DNA of 64,000 nucleotides, from positions 248,001 to 312,000 of the forward strand of contig CAZDQF010000003.1 in assembly GCA_964507445.1 (NCBI GenBank), read 5' to 3'. The notes beneath the pieces were generated by a model, which saw only the letters and a list, made by a program, of their open reading frames with translations, was not told the origin of the DNA and searched no databases. This stretch comes from GCA-2683135 sp964507445 (lineage in GTDB: Bacteria; Planctomycetota; GCA-002687715). Below, in pieces: positions 37,732 through 45,639 of this stretch (its first letter is position 1; the number at the start of each line of letters is the position of its first letter). Made by a program: the position numbers and the translations under genes.

Positions 37732-38058
37732 CGTAGGCCTGTTCTTGTGATTTGGCCATCCCACGTCCAACGCGACAAGCCAGCGAAGCCCGCGCCGAGA
37801 CACAAGACCTATGCCAGGCACGGTGCCACCAGCGTCCGCAGCCGTCGATCAACTGGGGCGGTTCACCGACACAAGCGGTCATTTGGCCGAAATGTCGCGA
37901 CGGAGTGTCTCACGTCTAGCGTGAACGCGGTCCGGCCGCACCAAGCCGAGCCCCTCCCTAGACAAGTTCTGGCTGGCAGCTTCCACATCAACTTCCGGAG
38001 GGCGATTCTGGTTGCAGCACTCCGCTCGCTTCGATCAGATTCGGAGGACCCCGACCGC
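37732..38058. other. Upstream region of the GTPase operon, no gene seen
   Basis: About 330 bp between the GTPase start and the right direct repeat. It should contain the operon promoter, but no -35/-10 pair with proper spacing stood out. No integrase fragment or tRNA remnant is visible. Confidence 0.5.
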
Positions 38059-38106
38059 CGGCCCCGGTCAGATGCGACCGCGGGCCCGCAGCCGCGCCGC
38101 CAGGGC
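38059..38106. repeat. Right 48-bp direct repeat (candidate attR)
   Basis: Identical to 15146-15193. Covers the last 13 codons and TGA of the dioxygenase-like gene (minus strand) plus nine bases beyond the stop. Confidence 0.9.
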
Positions 38107-38813
38107 CTCCTGGTAGGCGGCGTGGGCGGCGGCGTCTTCCCGGGCGGCGGCGGAGTAGTAGATCAGCCCCAGCGCCCTGCGGGAGCGTTTGGCGGAGCGG
38201 TTGGCGTCGGCCCGGTGGATGGTGAACGGGTGGTGCCGCAACAGATCCCCGGGGCGGGCGAGGACCGGGACCTCGTCGTCCAGGTCACCGTCATGGGGTA
38301 GTCGGCGATGGCCTGGCTGAAGCCGAGGGTGTCGGTGCGAACGTGGGGGCGCAGCCCCTGCCGGTGGGAGCGACGGACGACCCGGACGCATCCGTTGTCT
38401 TCGTCGGCGGCGTCGAGCGCCAGCCACAGGGTCACCGCCTCGCAGGGCTCGAGCATGAAGTACGCCCCATCCTGATGTGGAGGCGTGGGACGGGAGTCCC
38501 CGGCGGGCTTGTTGAAGTACTGCAGGTTCCGCGGCACCACGGCGCCGCCCAGCAGATGTTCGGCCAACTCCCGCATGGGACCCTCCTCCATGAAGGCCCG
38601 GAACCAGGGGTCGTGGAGCTCCATGTGCTGGAGCTGCTTCAAGGTCTGGGAACGGGCGCGGTCCTCCAGGAACACCTCGTCGCGCGGCATGGCGGGCACC
38701 ACGTCGCGGAGGAACCGGTCCACACGGACGTTCAACTCGTCAACGACGGCGGGGTCGAGCAGGTCGTGGACGACCACATAACCGTCAGCCTCGAACGCCG
38801 TCCGATGATCCAT
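38068..38813 (-). pseudogene. Phytanoyl-CoA dioxygenase-family gene with a one-base frameshift
   Basis: From ATG 38813 (AGGGAG upstream) one frame encodes a PhyH-type Fe(II)/2-oxoglutarate oxygenase up to A-I-A-D-Y-P. It includes the HxD iron motif (H113, D115 in PPHQDGAYF) and LWLALDAADEDNGCVRV. The next part, HDGDLDDEVPVLARPGDLLR, the distal His in FTIHRADANRS and ALGLIYYS, is in another frame. One missing C in the C4 run (G4 on the + strand, 38295-38298) explains it: TAC CCC CAT needs five. Without that indel the protein would be about 248 residues and complete. Substrate unknown. It is either a recent pseudogene or a homopolymer error. Confidence 0.8.
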
Positions 38814-38882
38814 GAGCTCCCTGGACACGAAGGTGAGCGCCCCCGCGGCCTGAAAGCCCCGGAGGCGCAAGCTCCTCGCTCG

Positions 38883-41480
38883 CTACTGGATCCGCACGAT
38901 GATCCCGTTGGTCACCGCCAGACCGGCGCCGCTCTCCACGACACCTTGCAGGGTCACCGTGATGCTCGTGGGCACGCCGAGGGGGAACTCCAGGCTCCAC
39001 GGGGCCGTGGAGGCCGGGATGGCGCCGCCGCAGAGGCTGCCCCCGAGAGAGTCCGCGAACACGAACAAGGCCGGGTTGGACGGGTCGAACACGCAGAGGG
39101 GGAAGACCATGGAGCCGACGCCGGGAGCCACGGCCACGGTCCCTCCGTTGGCCACGCCGTGGTAGCCGAAGACCGCGAAGTTGGCGGGGGCCGGGTTCGC
39201 AGCCGGCTGGTTGACGATCATGCGCAGGGCGGAGTTCACCGCCACGTCCACGCGACGGTCACTGCCGCCGGTGGAGTCGTTCACGGACAGCACCGGAGCG
39301 CCGAGCGTCCCCGCCGCGGCGGCGAGGCTGGCGAGGGACGGCGGCGGCGGCCCGGGGACGCACACGTCGATCTTGAACGCGTCCACCCCCGCCTCCACCA
39401 CGGAGCCGGCGCCGGCCGGGTCCGATGCGATGAAGCGCACCCTCATCTGGGACGTGAGGGAGACATGCTGGCCCAACGAGAACGAACGGGTCACCCACGA
39501 ATTGATGCTGGCGTTGTAGCTCTCGAGCAAGGTCCACTGGGCGCCGCCGTTGTTGGAGACGGCGATGTCGAAGGTGTCCTGGTTCGGGTTGCCGCCGAAG
39601 TCGTTGTCGTACCAGAAGGCGAAGCTCAGGGTCGCGGCGCCGTAGGCGGAGAGGTCGATGATCGGCGAGATCAGGGTGGTGGACCCGTTGTCCACGTCGG
39701 AGTTGCCAGCCACGTTCTCCGTCAGGTAGCAGGCGCCAGAGCCGCCGTAGGCGGTGGGGGGATCACCCCGCGTGCCGCCGCCCACGGGCACCCCGCGCTC
39801 CCAGGTGCCGGAGGTGAGGCCGCTCGAATCGACGATGCTCCACCCGGCCACGGTCGTCTGGAACTGATCCTCGAACACCGTCAGGGTGGCCCCCGTGACC
39901 GCCACGGTGGAGTTGGTGGCCTGAGGCGCGCCGCTGGGCGCGGTCACCGCTCCACCACCGATCGCGTCGAGGCTCACGTACCAATCCACCGTGGACCCGC
40001 AGGCCATGGCGGGGAGGGTGCCGGCGAACGTGTTCGGGCCCAACTCCAGCAGCGGAGACGCGGTGAAGGGAGCCCCGTCAACGGAAGAGAAGAGTTGCCC
40101 GGACGCCGGGTCCGGTGCGCCGTTGAGGTCGGTCGTACGGATGCCCACGTCGAAGGTCGCCCCCGCCGGGATGGACGTGGGGACGCCGTTGGAGAAGTCG
40201 ATGGAGAACGCCGGCGGCGCCGTGGGCGTGAGCTGGATGTCCAGCTCGTACCGCTGGATCTCGTTGGCTCCGCCGGACGTGATCAGGGCGTGCCAGGAGC
40301 CGGGGCCCAGGGTCAGCACCACGTTCTCGGACTGGCCTGCCGGGGCGCTGTTGGCGGTTGCCAGCGGGGCTCCCGCCAGGTCTCGCACCTCCAGGTCCAG
40401 GTTGTTCTGGGTGAGGGCGTTGAAGCTGCTGCCGCCGCCGCAGAACAGGGTCTGGGCCCCCTGGTTGTAGGTGGTGCCGATGGGGCGCATGGTGACGTTG
40501 GCCTGGAACCAACCGTTGAGGGTGAACCGGTACCAGTCGTTGTCCGAGTTGTCATCGGAGCTGGCGGAGATCCGGGTCAGGCCCGAGGAGAGCGTCCCCA
40601 GGTCCGCGGCCTGCGAGATCAGGTCGTTGTTCTCGTAGGTGTCGCCGTAGAGGCGCTGGCCGCCGAGGATGTCGTCCTGCTGCGGGCCGTCGAAGGCGCT
40701 GGACGCGAAAGGCTCCATGAGCTTGGTCTGGCTGGTGGGACAGACATGAGCCAGGCCGAGACCGTGACCGTGCTCGTGCATGATCACGTTGCGGAAGAAG
40801 CGGTAGTTGCCGCCGGAGTTGGTGAAGTTCCCCAGGTCCCCCGTGTCGATCACCATGTCGCCGTTGTTGGGGAAGTTGTTGTACGCCAGGATGCCGTTGT
40901 TGCCGTCGATGTTCATTCCCGCGAGGCGAACGTCACCGCGGACCCCCACGACTCCGGGCTGAGACCCCAACTGGGCGCCGTCGTCGTTGGGCTCGTACAC
41001 GTAGTTGACGCCGATGAGCTCACCCCAGCGCTGGAACGACTGGTGGTAGAACCCCTGCCAGGTGGTGGTGTTGCCGAAGCCGCCGTTGAGCGCCGCGAAC
41101 AGGTTGCTGTTGCCGGACGGGACGCCCCCTCCGCCGGGGATCGAGGTGCCGTCCGGCACGAAGCTGTAGGTCAAGGTGATGGGGTTACCCGTCGCCCCGG
41201 TGCCCCCGTTGGCGGTCGAGGACCAGCGGGCCGCCACCTGATACTCGGAGTTGAAGAAGTTGGCTTCGAACAACTCCACGAGCTGTTGCGACGTCCCGGG
41301 CGCAAAGCACAGGGCCAGCCGCGGACGCTCGGAGGGTGGCGTCGCCGCCGCCTCCGTGAGCATGCGGCGATGGACGTCGCTCAATCCCGCCCACGGATCA
41401 ACGGCCGCGGAGCGAGACCAGGACTGCCAGGACACGACCGCAGAGACGGCCACCAACGTGAGAACGCACAGGACGCGCAT
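38883..41480 (-). CDS. Secreted matrixin-like zinc metalloprotease
   Basis: 865 residues with an N-terminal signal anchor (~1-19). The metalloprotease domain (~75-260) has the metzincin zinc site HEHGHGLGLAH at 235-245, followed by a Met-turn-like LMEPF. Downstream are a pre-peptidase C-terminal-like beta domain (DNDWYRFTLNGW ... LDLEVRDLAGAPLA, ~280-420), Ig-like regions and a MAM/jelly-roll-like domain (WSIVDSSGLTSGTWERG ... LSFAFWYDNDFGG). The C-terminal ~120 residues match the tail type seen in other secreted proteins here (PLCVFDPSNPALFVFADS). Likely an extracellular protease or adhesin. Confidence 0.85.
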   Translation of the reverse strand: MRVLCVLTLVAVSAVVSWQSWSRSAAVDPWAGLSDVHRRMLTEAAATPPSERPRLALCFAPGTSQQLVELFEANFFNSEYQVAARWSSTANGGTGATGNPITLTYSFVPDGTSIPGGGGVPSGNSNLFAALNGGFGNTTTWQGFYHQSFQRWGELIGVNYVYEPNDDGAQLGSQPGVVGVRGDVRLAGMNIDGNNGILAYNNFPNNGDMVIDTGDLGNFTNSGGNYRFFRNVIMHEHGHGLGLAHVCPTSQTKLMEPFASSAFDGPQQDDILGGQRLYGDTYENNDLISQAADLGTLSSGLTRISASSDDNSDNDWYRFTLNGWFQANVTMRPIGTTYNQGAQTLFCGGGSSFNALTQNNLDLEVRDLAGAPLATANSAPAGQSENVVLTLGPGSWHALITSGGANEIQRYELDIQLTPTAPPAFSIDFSNGVPTSIPAGATFDVGIRTTDLNGAPDPASGQLFSSVDGAPFTASPLLELGPNTFAGTLPAMACGSTVDWYVSLDAIGGGAVTAPSGAPQATNSTVAVTGATLTVFEDQFQTTVAGWSIVDSSGLTSGTWERGVPVGGGTRGDPPTAYGGSGACYLTENVAGNSDVDNGSTTLISPIIDLSAYGAATLSFAFWYDNDFGGNPNQDTFDIAVSNNGGAQWTLLESYNASINSWVTRSFSLGQHVSLTSQMRVRFIASDPAGAGSVVEAGVDAFKIDVCVPGPPPPSLASLAAAAGTLGAPVLSVNDSTGGSDRRVDVAVNSALRMIVNQPAANPAPANFAVFGYHGVANGGTVAVAPGVGSMVFPLCVFDPSNPALFVFADSLGGSLCGGAIPASTAPWSLEFPLGVPTSITVTLQGVVESGAGLAVTNGIIVRIQ

Positions 41481-41615
41481 AGGACGAACTCAGGAAATGG
41501 ACTCAGAGGATTTTGAAAGCGGCGATGGGCAAGCAGAGGCGGGTGTGTGTTCAGTATGCAGCTTAGCGGAATCCCCTCGCGATCCGCAAATCCCACGGAC
41601 GCGGATGCGGGTTCT

Positions 41616-42086
41616 TCAGGAACCAGCGTGGTGTATGCCCTCGAACCAGGTCCGAGCGGGCGCCTGCAGGTCAGCGGACGCCACGTCGTCCAGCGTCATG
41701 AACCCGGCCCAGGTCACCTCCCTTCGATCCGGCCGGACAGGAGGCGCCGCGTCAAGGATCAGCTGGAACACGTGCAGCTGGTCGGTCATGAACTCGTGCC
41801 TCAAGACGGTGCTGCCCACGGCCTCGAGGTCACCGACCGAGCACTGGATCCCCACCTCCTCCCTAAGCTCCCGACAGGCCGCCTCCGCCGGGGTCTCCTT
41901 CCGGCCCACCCTGCCCGCCGGCAGCCCCAGGCCGCGGCGGTAGGAGTTCCGCACCATCAAGACCCGGTCCCCCACCCGCACCACCACGTGGGCGCCGGAG
42001 ACCCGGGGCCGCAACACGAAGTGGAGGGCGAGCCGGGCCCGGAAGGCCAACCGCAACGACCATCGCCACATCAGATCCCGCAACAC
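41616..42086 (-). CDS. Nudix hydrolase
   Basis: 156 residues. Complete Nudix box: G58-x5-E64-x7-R72-E-L-x-E76-E77-x-G. It hydrolyses nucleoside diphosphates linked to another moiety; the substrate cannot be read from sequence. The N-terminal ~25 residues are basic and hydrophobic (MWRWSLRLAFRARLALHF), possibly membrane-associating. Divergent from the antiporter gene. Confidence 0.88.
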   Translation of the reverse strand: MLRDLMWRWSLRLAFRARLALHFVLRPRVSGAHVVVRVGDRVLMVRNSYRRGLGLPAGRVGRKETPAEAACRELREEVGIQCSVGDLEAVGSTVLRHEFMTDQLHVFQLILDAAPPVRPDRREVTWAGFMTLDDVASADLQAPARTWFEGIHHAGS

Positions 42087-42199
42087 GCCCCCATGGTCGC
42101 CGGATCGCCCGAACCTGTCGTCCCCTGAACCATCGAACCTGGGTCGTCGCCAAGGAAAACCCTGCCGGCCCGACGATTGCTCCGTAGGATCGGCAGCAG

Positions 42200-43441
42200 A
42201 TGGAGGCGGTTGGAGTGGTAGCGCTGGTCCTGCTGGCGCTCGCAGCGGTGGGGTACCCGTTGCGGGCCGCGCTGCTACGCGTGCACGTGCCGCCCGCGGT
42301 CTCCCTCATGGCTCTCGGCGTCGTGGTCGGGTCCTCCGGCCTCGACCTGCTGCCCCACTCCTGGGAGGAGTATGGAGGGTCTCTCTCCCTGGCAGCCTTC
42401 GCCGTCCTGCTCCTGCGCGCCGGCCTCGGCCTCCCTCCGGGGGGTCTGCGCGCCATCCTGACCCCGGTGCTCGTCCTCGGCGCCATCCCGGTCATGGCCG
42501 AGCTGCTGTCCCTCGCCGCCCTGTGCCACACCGTGTTGTTCGATCGTTGGGACGTGTGCCTCGCCGCGGCGTTCCTCATCGGCGCCACGTCCCCGGCGGT
42601 GGTGCTCCCGTCCATGCTCAACCAGAAGGACCTGGGCCGGGGGACCCAGCGTCTGGTGCCGGACAGGATCATCGGGCAAACGGTGCTGAACGCCTTCATC
42701 GCCAAGGCCGGCATCCTCCTGTTCGTCGCCGTCGCGGCTGGCACCGCGACCGCCTCGGATTCTCTCCCCTGGTTACCCGTGCAGCTCCTCGGCGGCGTCG
42801 CCTTGGGGTTGGTGGTCGGCTGGATGCTACGGATCGACCTCCTGCTTGACCGTGGGTACGTCCGCACCGGCAGCCTGATCGCTCTGGCGGCCGCCTTCCT
42901 GGTCTACTTCACGGGCAAGAGGGTGGAGGTGGAGGAAGTCTTCGCCACCCTGGCCCTGGGCATCGTCCTGCGACGACGTCTGGATCGGCACGAACCCGTC
43001 ATGAGGAAGGTGTTGAAGCAGACCTGGGGCCTGGCGGAGATCGTGCTCTTCGTGAACCTCGGCTCTCAGGTGGACCTGGCCCGACTCCGTGACGTCTCCC
43101 TGGTGCTGCCGCTCCTCGGCGTCATCGTGGCGGCGGTGGTGGTGAGGGTCCTGGTCGCCCATGTCATGGGACGGTTCACCGTCCTGGATGGCGCCGAACG
43201 AGCCCTGGTCACCAGCAGCAACGTGCCGAAGGCCACCATCCAGGCGGTGTTCGGAGCCTACGCCGCGCAAGCGTGGGCTCGGTCGGACCCGGCGCTGGCC
43301 GGGGACGGCCAGACCCTGGCGGTCATGGCGGTCCTCGCCATCGTCGTCACCGCTCCCATCGGAGCCGTGCTGCTGGAGCGGTTCGGAAGCAGGTTGGAGC
43401 AGCAGCCGGTCAGTCAGCGGACTCGGGTCGCGCCTCCCTGA
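42200..43441 (+). CDS. Cation/proton antiporter (CPA family)
   Basis: 413 residues with about 11-12 hydrophobic segments spread over its length. Features of monovalent cation:proton antiporters include an ATSPAVVLPSML-type loop in the middle and VEEVFATLALGIVLRR followed by LVTSSNVPKATIQAVFG near the C-terminus. Likely exchanges Na+ or K+ for H+ across the inner membrane. The last 32 bp overlap the 3' end of the SelW-like gene on the other strand. Confidence 0.85.
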   Translation: MEAVGVVALVLLALAAVGYPLRAALLRVHVPPAVSLMALGVVVGSSGLDLLPHSWEEYGGSLSLAAFAVLLLRAGLGLPPGGLRAILTPVLVLGAIPVMAELLSLAALCHTVLFDRWDVCLAAAFLIGATSPAVVLPSMLNQKDLGRGTQRLVPDRIIGQTVLNAFIAKAGILLFVAVAAGTATASDSLPWLPVQLLGGVALGLVVGWMLRIDLLLDRGYVRTGSLIALAAAFLVYFTGKRVEVEEVFATLALGIVLRRRLDRHEPVMRKVLKQTWGLAEIVLFVNLGSQVDLARLRDVSLVLPLLGVIVAAVVVRVLVAHVMGRFTVLDGAERALVTSSNVPKATIQAVFGAYAAQAWARSDPALAGDGQTLAVMAVLAIVVTAPIGAVLLERFGSRLEQQPVSQRTRVAPP

Positions 43442-43649
43442 TCAACTCCGACACCTCACCCAGAACCGGGAACCGACCCGCGTCACGCTTGTCGAAGATC
43501 ACCCGACCATCGAGGCGCACCTGGTAGACGCCGCCGCTCCCCTCCACAAGACGCGGCTGCACCCGGAACGCCTGCTCCAGCTCCGCGGCCAGACCGGCCG
43601 CCATGGGGCGAAAGTCTCATTGCACGCAGAACGTGATATCCAGGTCCAT
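43410..43649 (-). CDS. SelW-like (Rdx/SelT-SelW-SelH family) selenoprotein
   Basis: 79 residues if the in-frame TGA at 43619-43617 is read as selenocysteine. ATG 43649 has a strong ribosome binding site (GGAGG, five-base spacer). Translation gives M-D-L-D-I-T-F-C-V-Q-U-D-F-R-P, placing Cys8-x-x-Sec11 exactly where SelW/Rdx proteins have their CxxU/CxxC redox motif. It then continues with AAGLAAELEQAF, VYQVRLDGRVIFDK and GRFPVLGEVSELI, the family pattern. A hairpin with GGUCU loop follows the UGA. Read conventionally, a well-initiated 10-residue peptide and a headless C-terminal fragment would be left. Probable thioredoxin-fold redox protein in the cytoplasm. Confidence 0.85.
43585..43619 (-). 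promoter_or_regulatory. Bacterial SECIS element of the SelW-like gene
   Basis: After UGA (43619-43617) and 15 spacer bases comes GCGGCC (43601-43596), loop GGUCU (43595-43591) and GGCCGC (43590-43585): a perfect 6-bp stem. The loop matches the GGUCU at the tip of the E. coli fdhF SECIS that SelB binds, at a similar distance from UGA. Confidence 0.75.
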
Positions 43650-43687
43650 CACTGCCTCCAGGCCCATGGTAACGGTATGGTCGGGGC

Positions 43688-44989
43688 GTGTCCGACGGCT
43701 ACGACGTGAAGATCCTGGGGGGCGGCCCCGCGGGGACGTGCTGCGCGCTGCGGCTGAAGCAGTGGGGGCTACGGGTCGCCCTGGCGCCAGGCAACCCGCG
43801 ACCACACCCCCTGCCGGAGGAGACCCTGGTGGACAGCGCGCGCCCGCTGCTCGAGGAATGGGACCTCCTCGACGTGGTCACGGAACGTTGGCCGGGTACC
43901 CCTCGCCACGCGGTCGTCTGGGGAGATGATGAGCTGCGCTGGCGCGCCGGGGTGGACGCCTCCCCCGGCTACAAGGTCCACCGCCCGGAGCTGGACGGGC
44001 TGCTCTTGCGACGAGCCGTGGACGCCGGGGTGACACTGGCGGATGACGCCTCCGCCAGGATCACCGTGCTGGCCACGGGCAAGCTCCACCCAGGCGGCGC
44101 CTCACCCGTCATCACCGTCGACGCGCGTCCGCAGACCGTGGCCCTCTACGGGTTCGTGACCGAGCCGGACGCCTGGGACGACACCACCGTGGTGGAGGCG
44201 GTGGCGGAGGGATGGTGGTGGTGGCTGCCGCTGCGGGACGGCCGCGCGAGCCTCGCCCTGCTGGCCGACGCGGAAGAGGTCGCCGCCCGTGGTCGGGACG
44301 CGGTGATCCGATCCGCCTGCGCGACCGCCAGGGGACCGGCGGCGCGCTTCCAGCCGGACCGTTGGCGCGGCATGATCGCGCAGGCGCGCCTGCGCACCGC
44401 ACCCCTGCCCTTCCTGCTGACCGGGGACGCGGCCTCCACCATCGATCCGCTGTCCAGCCAGGGAGTGGAGAAGGCCCTGGCATCCGCCGAGGAGACCGCC
44501 TACGTGGTCAACACCATGCTGCAGGACAACGACGCGTGGGCGGAGCTTCAGAGGCACCATCGGGCGTGGGAGCGCTCCCTGTTCAACGCCCACGACGAAC
44601 GAGCCCGGTCCCTGTACCAACGAGAGGCGCGGTTCGGAGACGCCCCCTTCTGGCGCAAGCGGGGCGCGGCGACACCCCCTCCTCGATCCGACGAGCTCCT
44701 CCCTCGCCGCGTCGGCCCGGCCCCGAGTTTGGGGCCCGCCACGTCGTGGGCGCGCAGAGGACAGTCCCTGACACCCGAGCGAGCATGGACCCTGGGGGAC
44801 GCCCTGCCCCTGGCGCGTATCGGGGACGTGCCCTTGGGTCCGCTCCTGGACCTCATCGGCGACGGCGCCAGCCCGGACGATGTGGTGCGGGGCGCGTCTC
44901 GCGTCCCGGAGTTGTTCCTCTCCACCCCAGGACGGGTGCGAGGAGCCCTTGAGAGGCTGTTGCAGCGCGGGTGGCTCGTTCCCCGCTGA
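43688..44989 (+). CDS. qhpG: FAD-dependent monooxygenase QhpG (CTQ biogenesis)
   Basis: 433 residues from GTG 43688. Rossmann FAD motif GGGPAG (11-16) and a second FAD motif GDAASTIDPLSSQGVEKAL, as in geranylgeranyl-reductase/halogenase-type flavoproteins. In known quinohemoprotein amine dehydrogenase (QHNDH) clusters QhpG dihydroxylates the Trp that becomes cysteine tryptophylquinone in the gamma subunit. Assignment rests on the flavoprotein motifs plus its position facing qhpE, 11 bp away. In described clusters qhpG is usually co-directional, so its opposite strand here is unusual. The C-terminal ~60 residues (PDDVVRGASRVPELFLSTPG) look like a winged-helix extension. Confidence 0.75.
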   Translation: MSDGYDVKILGGGPAGTCCALRLKQWGLRVALAPGNPRPHPLPEETLVDSARPLLEEWDLLDVVTERWPGTPRHAVVWGDDELRWRAGVDASPGYKVHRPELDGLLLRRAVDAGVTLADDASARITVLATGKLHPGGASPVITVDARPQTVALYGFVTEPDAWDDTTVVEAVAEGWWWWLPLRDGRASLALLADAEEVAARGRDAVIRSACATARGPAARFQPDRWRGMIAQARLRTAPLPFLLTGDAASTIDPLSSQGVEKALASAEETAYVVNTMLQDNDAWAELQRHHRAWERSLFNAHDERARSLYQREARFGDAPFWRKRGAATPPPRSDELLPRRVGPAPSLGPATSWARRGQSLTPERAWTLGDALPLARIGDVPLGPLLDLIGDGASPDDVVRGASRVPELFLSTPGRVRGALERLLQRGWLVPR

Positions 44990-45000
44990 CGCGGCAGGGT

Positions 45001-45639
45001 TCAGTCCTCCACGCGGGTCCGCCTGGCCGCCAGGACTCCCGTCACGTTGGCCACGGCGAAGCTGACGCCGGACCAACGCTCCGGGTCGATGCCGGGGATC
45101 GGCCGCGGGTAGGGAGAGCCACGCCACCAACGACCATCGTGCACCGGCTCCGTCCGCGCCACGTCGCGGTCCATCAGGACCCCCTCCACTCCCGAGAGGA
45201 CCCCCGGATAGCTCGGCTGTCCGCGCCAGTCCGCCGGCGCCACCAGACGGACGCCTCGGGACACCGCCCGCTGGACCCACTCCTCCAGGGGATCGGTCCA
45301 CTGCAGGTTCGCCGTACCGAGGCTCAGGTTGACCAGGTGCGGCTGCACCTCCAGAGCCTCCTCCAGGGCCTCCAGGATGGTCTCGAAGCCACACTCGGGG
45401 GCGTCATGGAACACCTTCACGGAGTACAGCCAGGCGCCCGGCGCGTGCTCCAGAATGACGGCGGCGGCGGCGGTGCCGTGCCCCAGGAGGTCCACCTGCG
45501 GCTCCTCGAGACGACGGCCGTCCGGACCGTACGTGCTCCCCCACGCCAGCTCGCCCATCCCCTCGAGCTGGGGATGAGCCGACTTGACGCCGCTGTCGAT
45601 GAGGACGACGCGGGCCCGCCCCCCGAGCCCCTCATTCAT
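45001..45639 (-). CDS. qhpE: Subtilisin-like protease QhpE
   Basis: 212 residues, a minimal S8 domain. Catalytic triad: Asp15 in VVLIDSGV, His54 in LLGHGTA, Ser193 in SGVSFAVANVTG. QhpE removes the leader peptide of the QHNDH gamma subunit. No signal peptide, in keeping with cytoplasmic processing. The ATG overlaps the end of qhpB by eight bases, and it is the last gene of the qhpADCBE run. Confidence 0.88.
   Translation of the reverse strand: MNEGLGGRARVVLIDSGVKSAHPQLEGMGELAWGSTYGPDGRRLEEPQVDLLGHGTAAAAVILEHAPGAWLYSVKVFHDAPECGFETILEALEEALEVQPHLVNLSLGTANLQWTDPLEEWVQRAVSRGVRLVAPADWRGQPSYPGVLSGVEGVLMDRDVARTEPVHDGRWWRGSPYPRPIPGIDPERWSGVSFAVANVTGVLAARRTRVED

Larger units (their letters stand above)
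15146..38106. mobile_element. Putative ~23-kb genomic island flanked by 48-bp direct repeats
   Basis: Identical 48-bp sequences occur at 15146-15193 and 38059-38106. Between them GC content is visibly lower than on either side, intergenic DNA is longer, and every gene lies on the minus strand. The right copy spans the last 13 codons of a phytanoyl-CoA dioxygenase-like gene plus 9 bp; the left copy is a duplicate of that gene end. This is what site-specific integration into a gene 3' end leaves behind. No integrase, transposase or relaxase gene is visible inside. Assembly chimerism at a shared 48-mer is the main alternative. Confidence 0.6.

Noticed and set aside
15146..38106. Prophage or transposon interpretation of the island
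   Set aside because: No phage structural, integrase, transposase or conjugation gene can be seen; content is envelope and regulatory proteins only.
38068..38813. UGA or programmed recoding as explanation for the dioxygenase break
   Set aside because: The break is a change of frame at a C run, not an in-frame UGA; no slippery-site stimulatory structure was evident.
38343..41516. 1057-codon + strand frame across the dioxygenase and metalloprotease genes
   Set aside because: Gly/Arg/Val/His-rich shadow; the opposite strand carries a zinc protease with an intact signal peptide.
43410..43604. Reading the SelW-like gene as a 64-residue protein starting at ATG 43604
   Set aside because: That ATG has no ribosome binding site and would omit the redox motif and first beta-strand of the fold, while ATG 43649 has an ideal site in the same frame.
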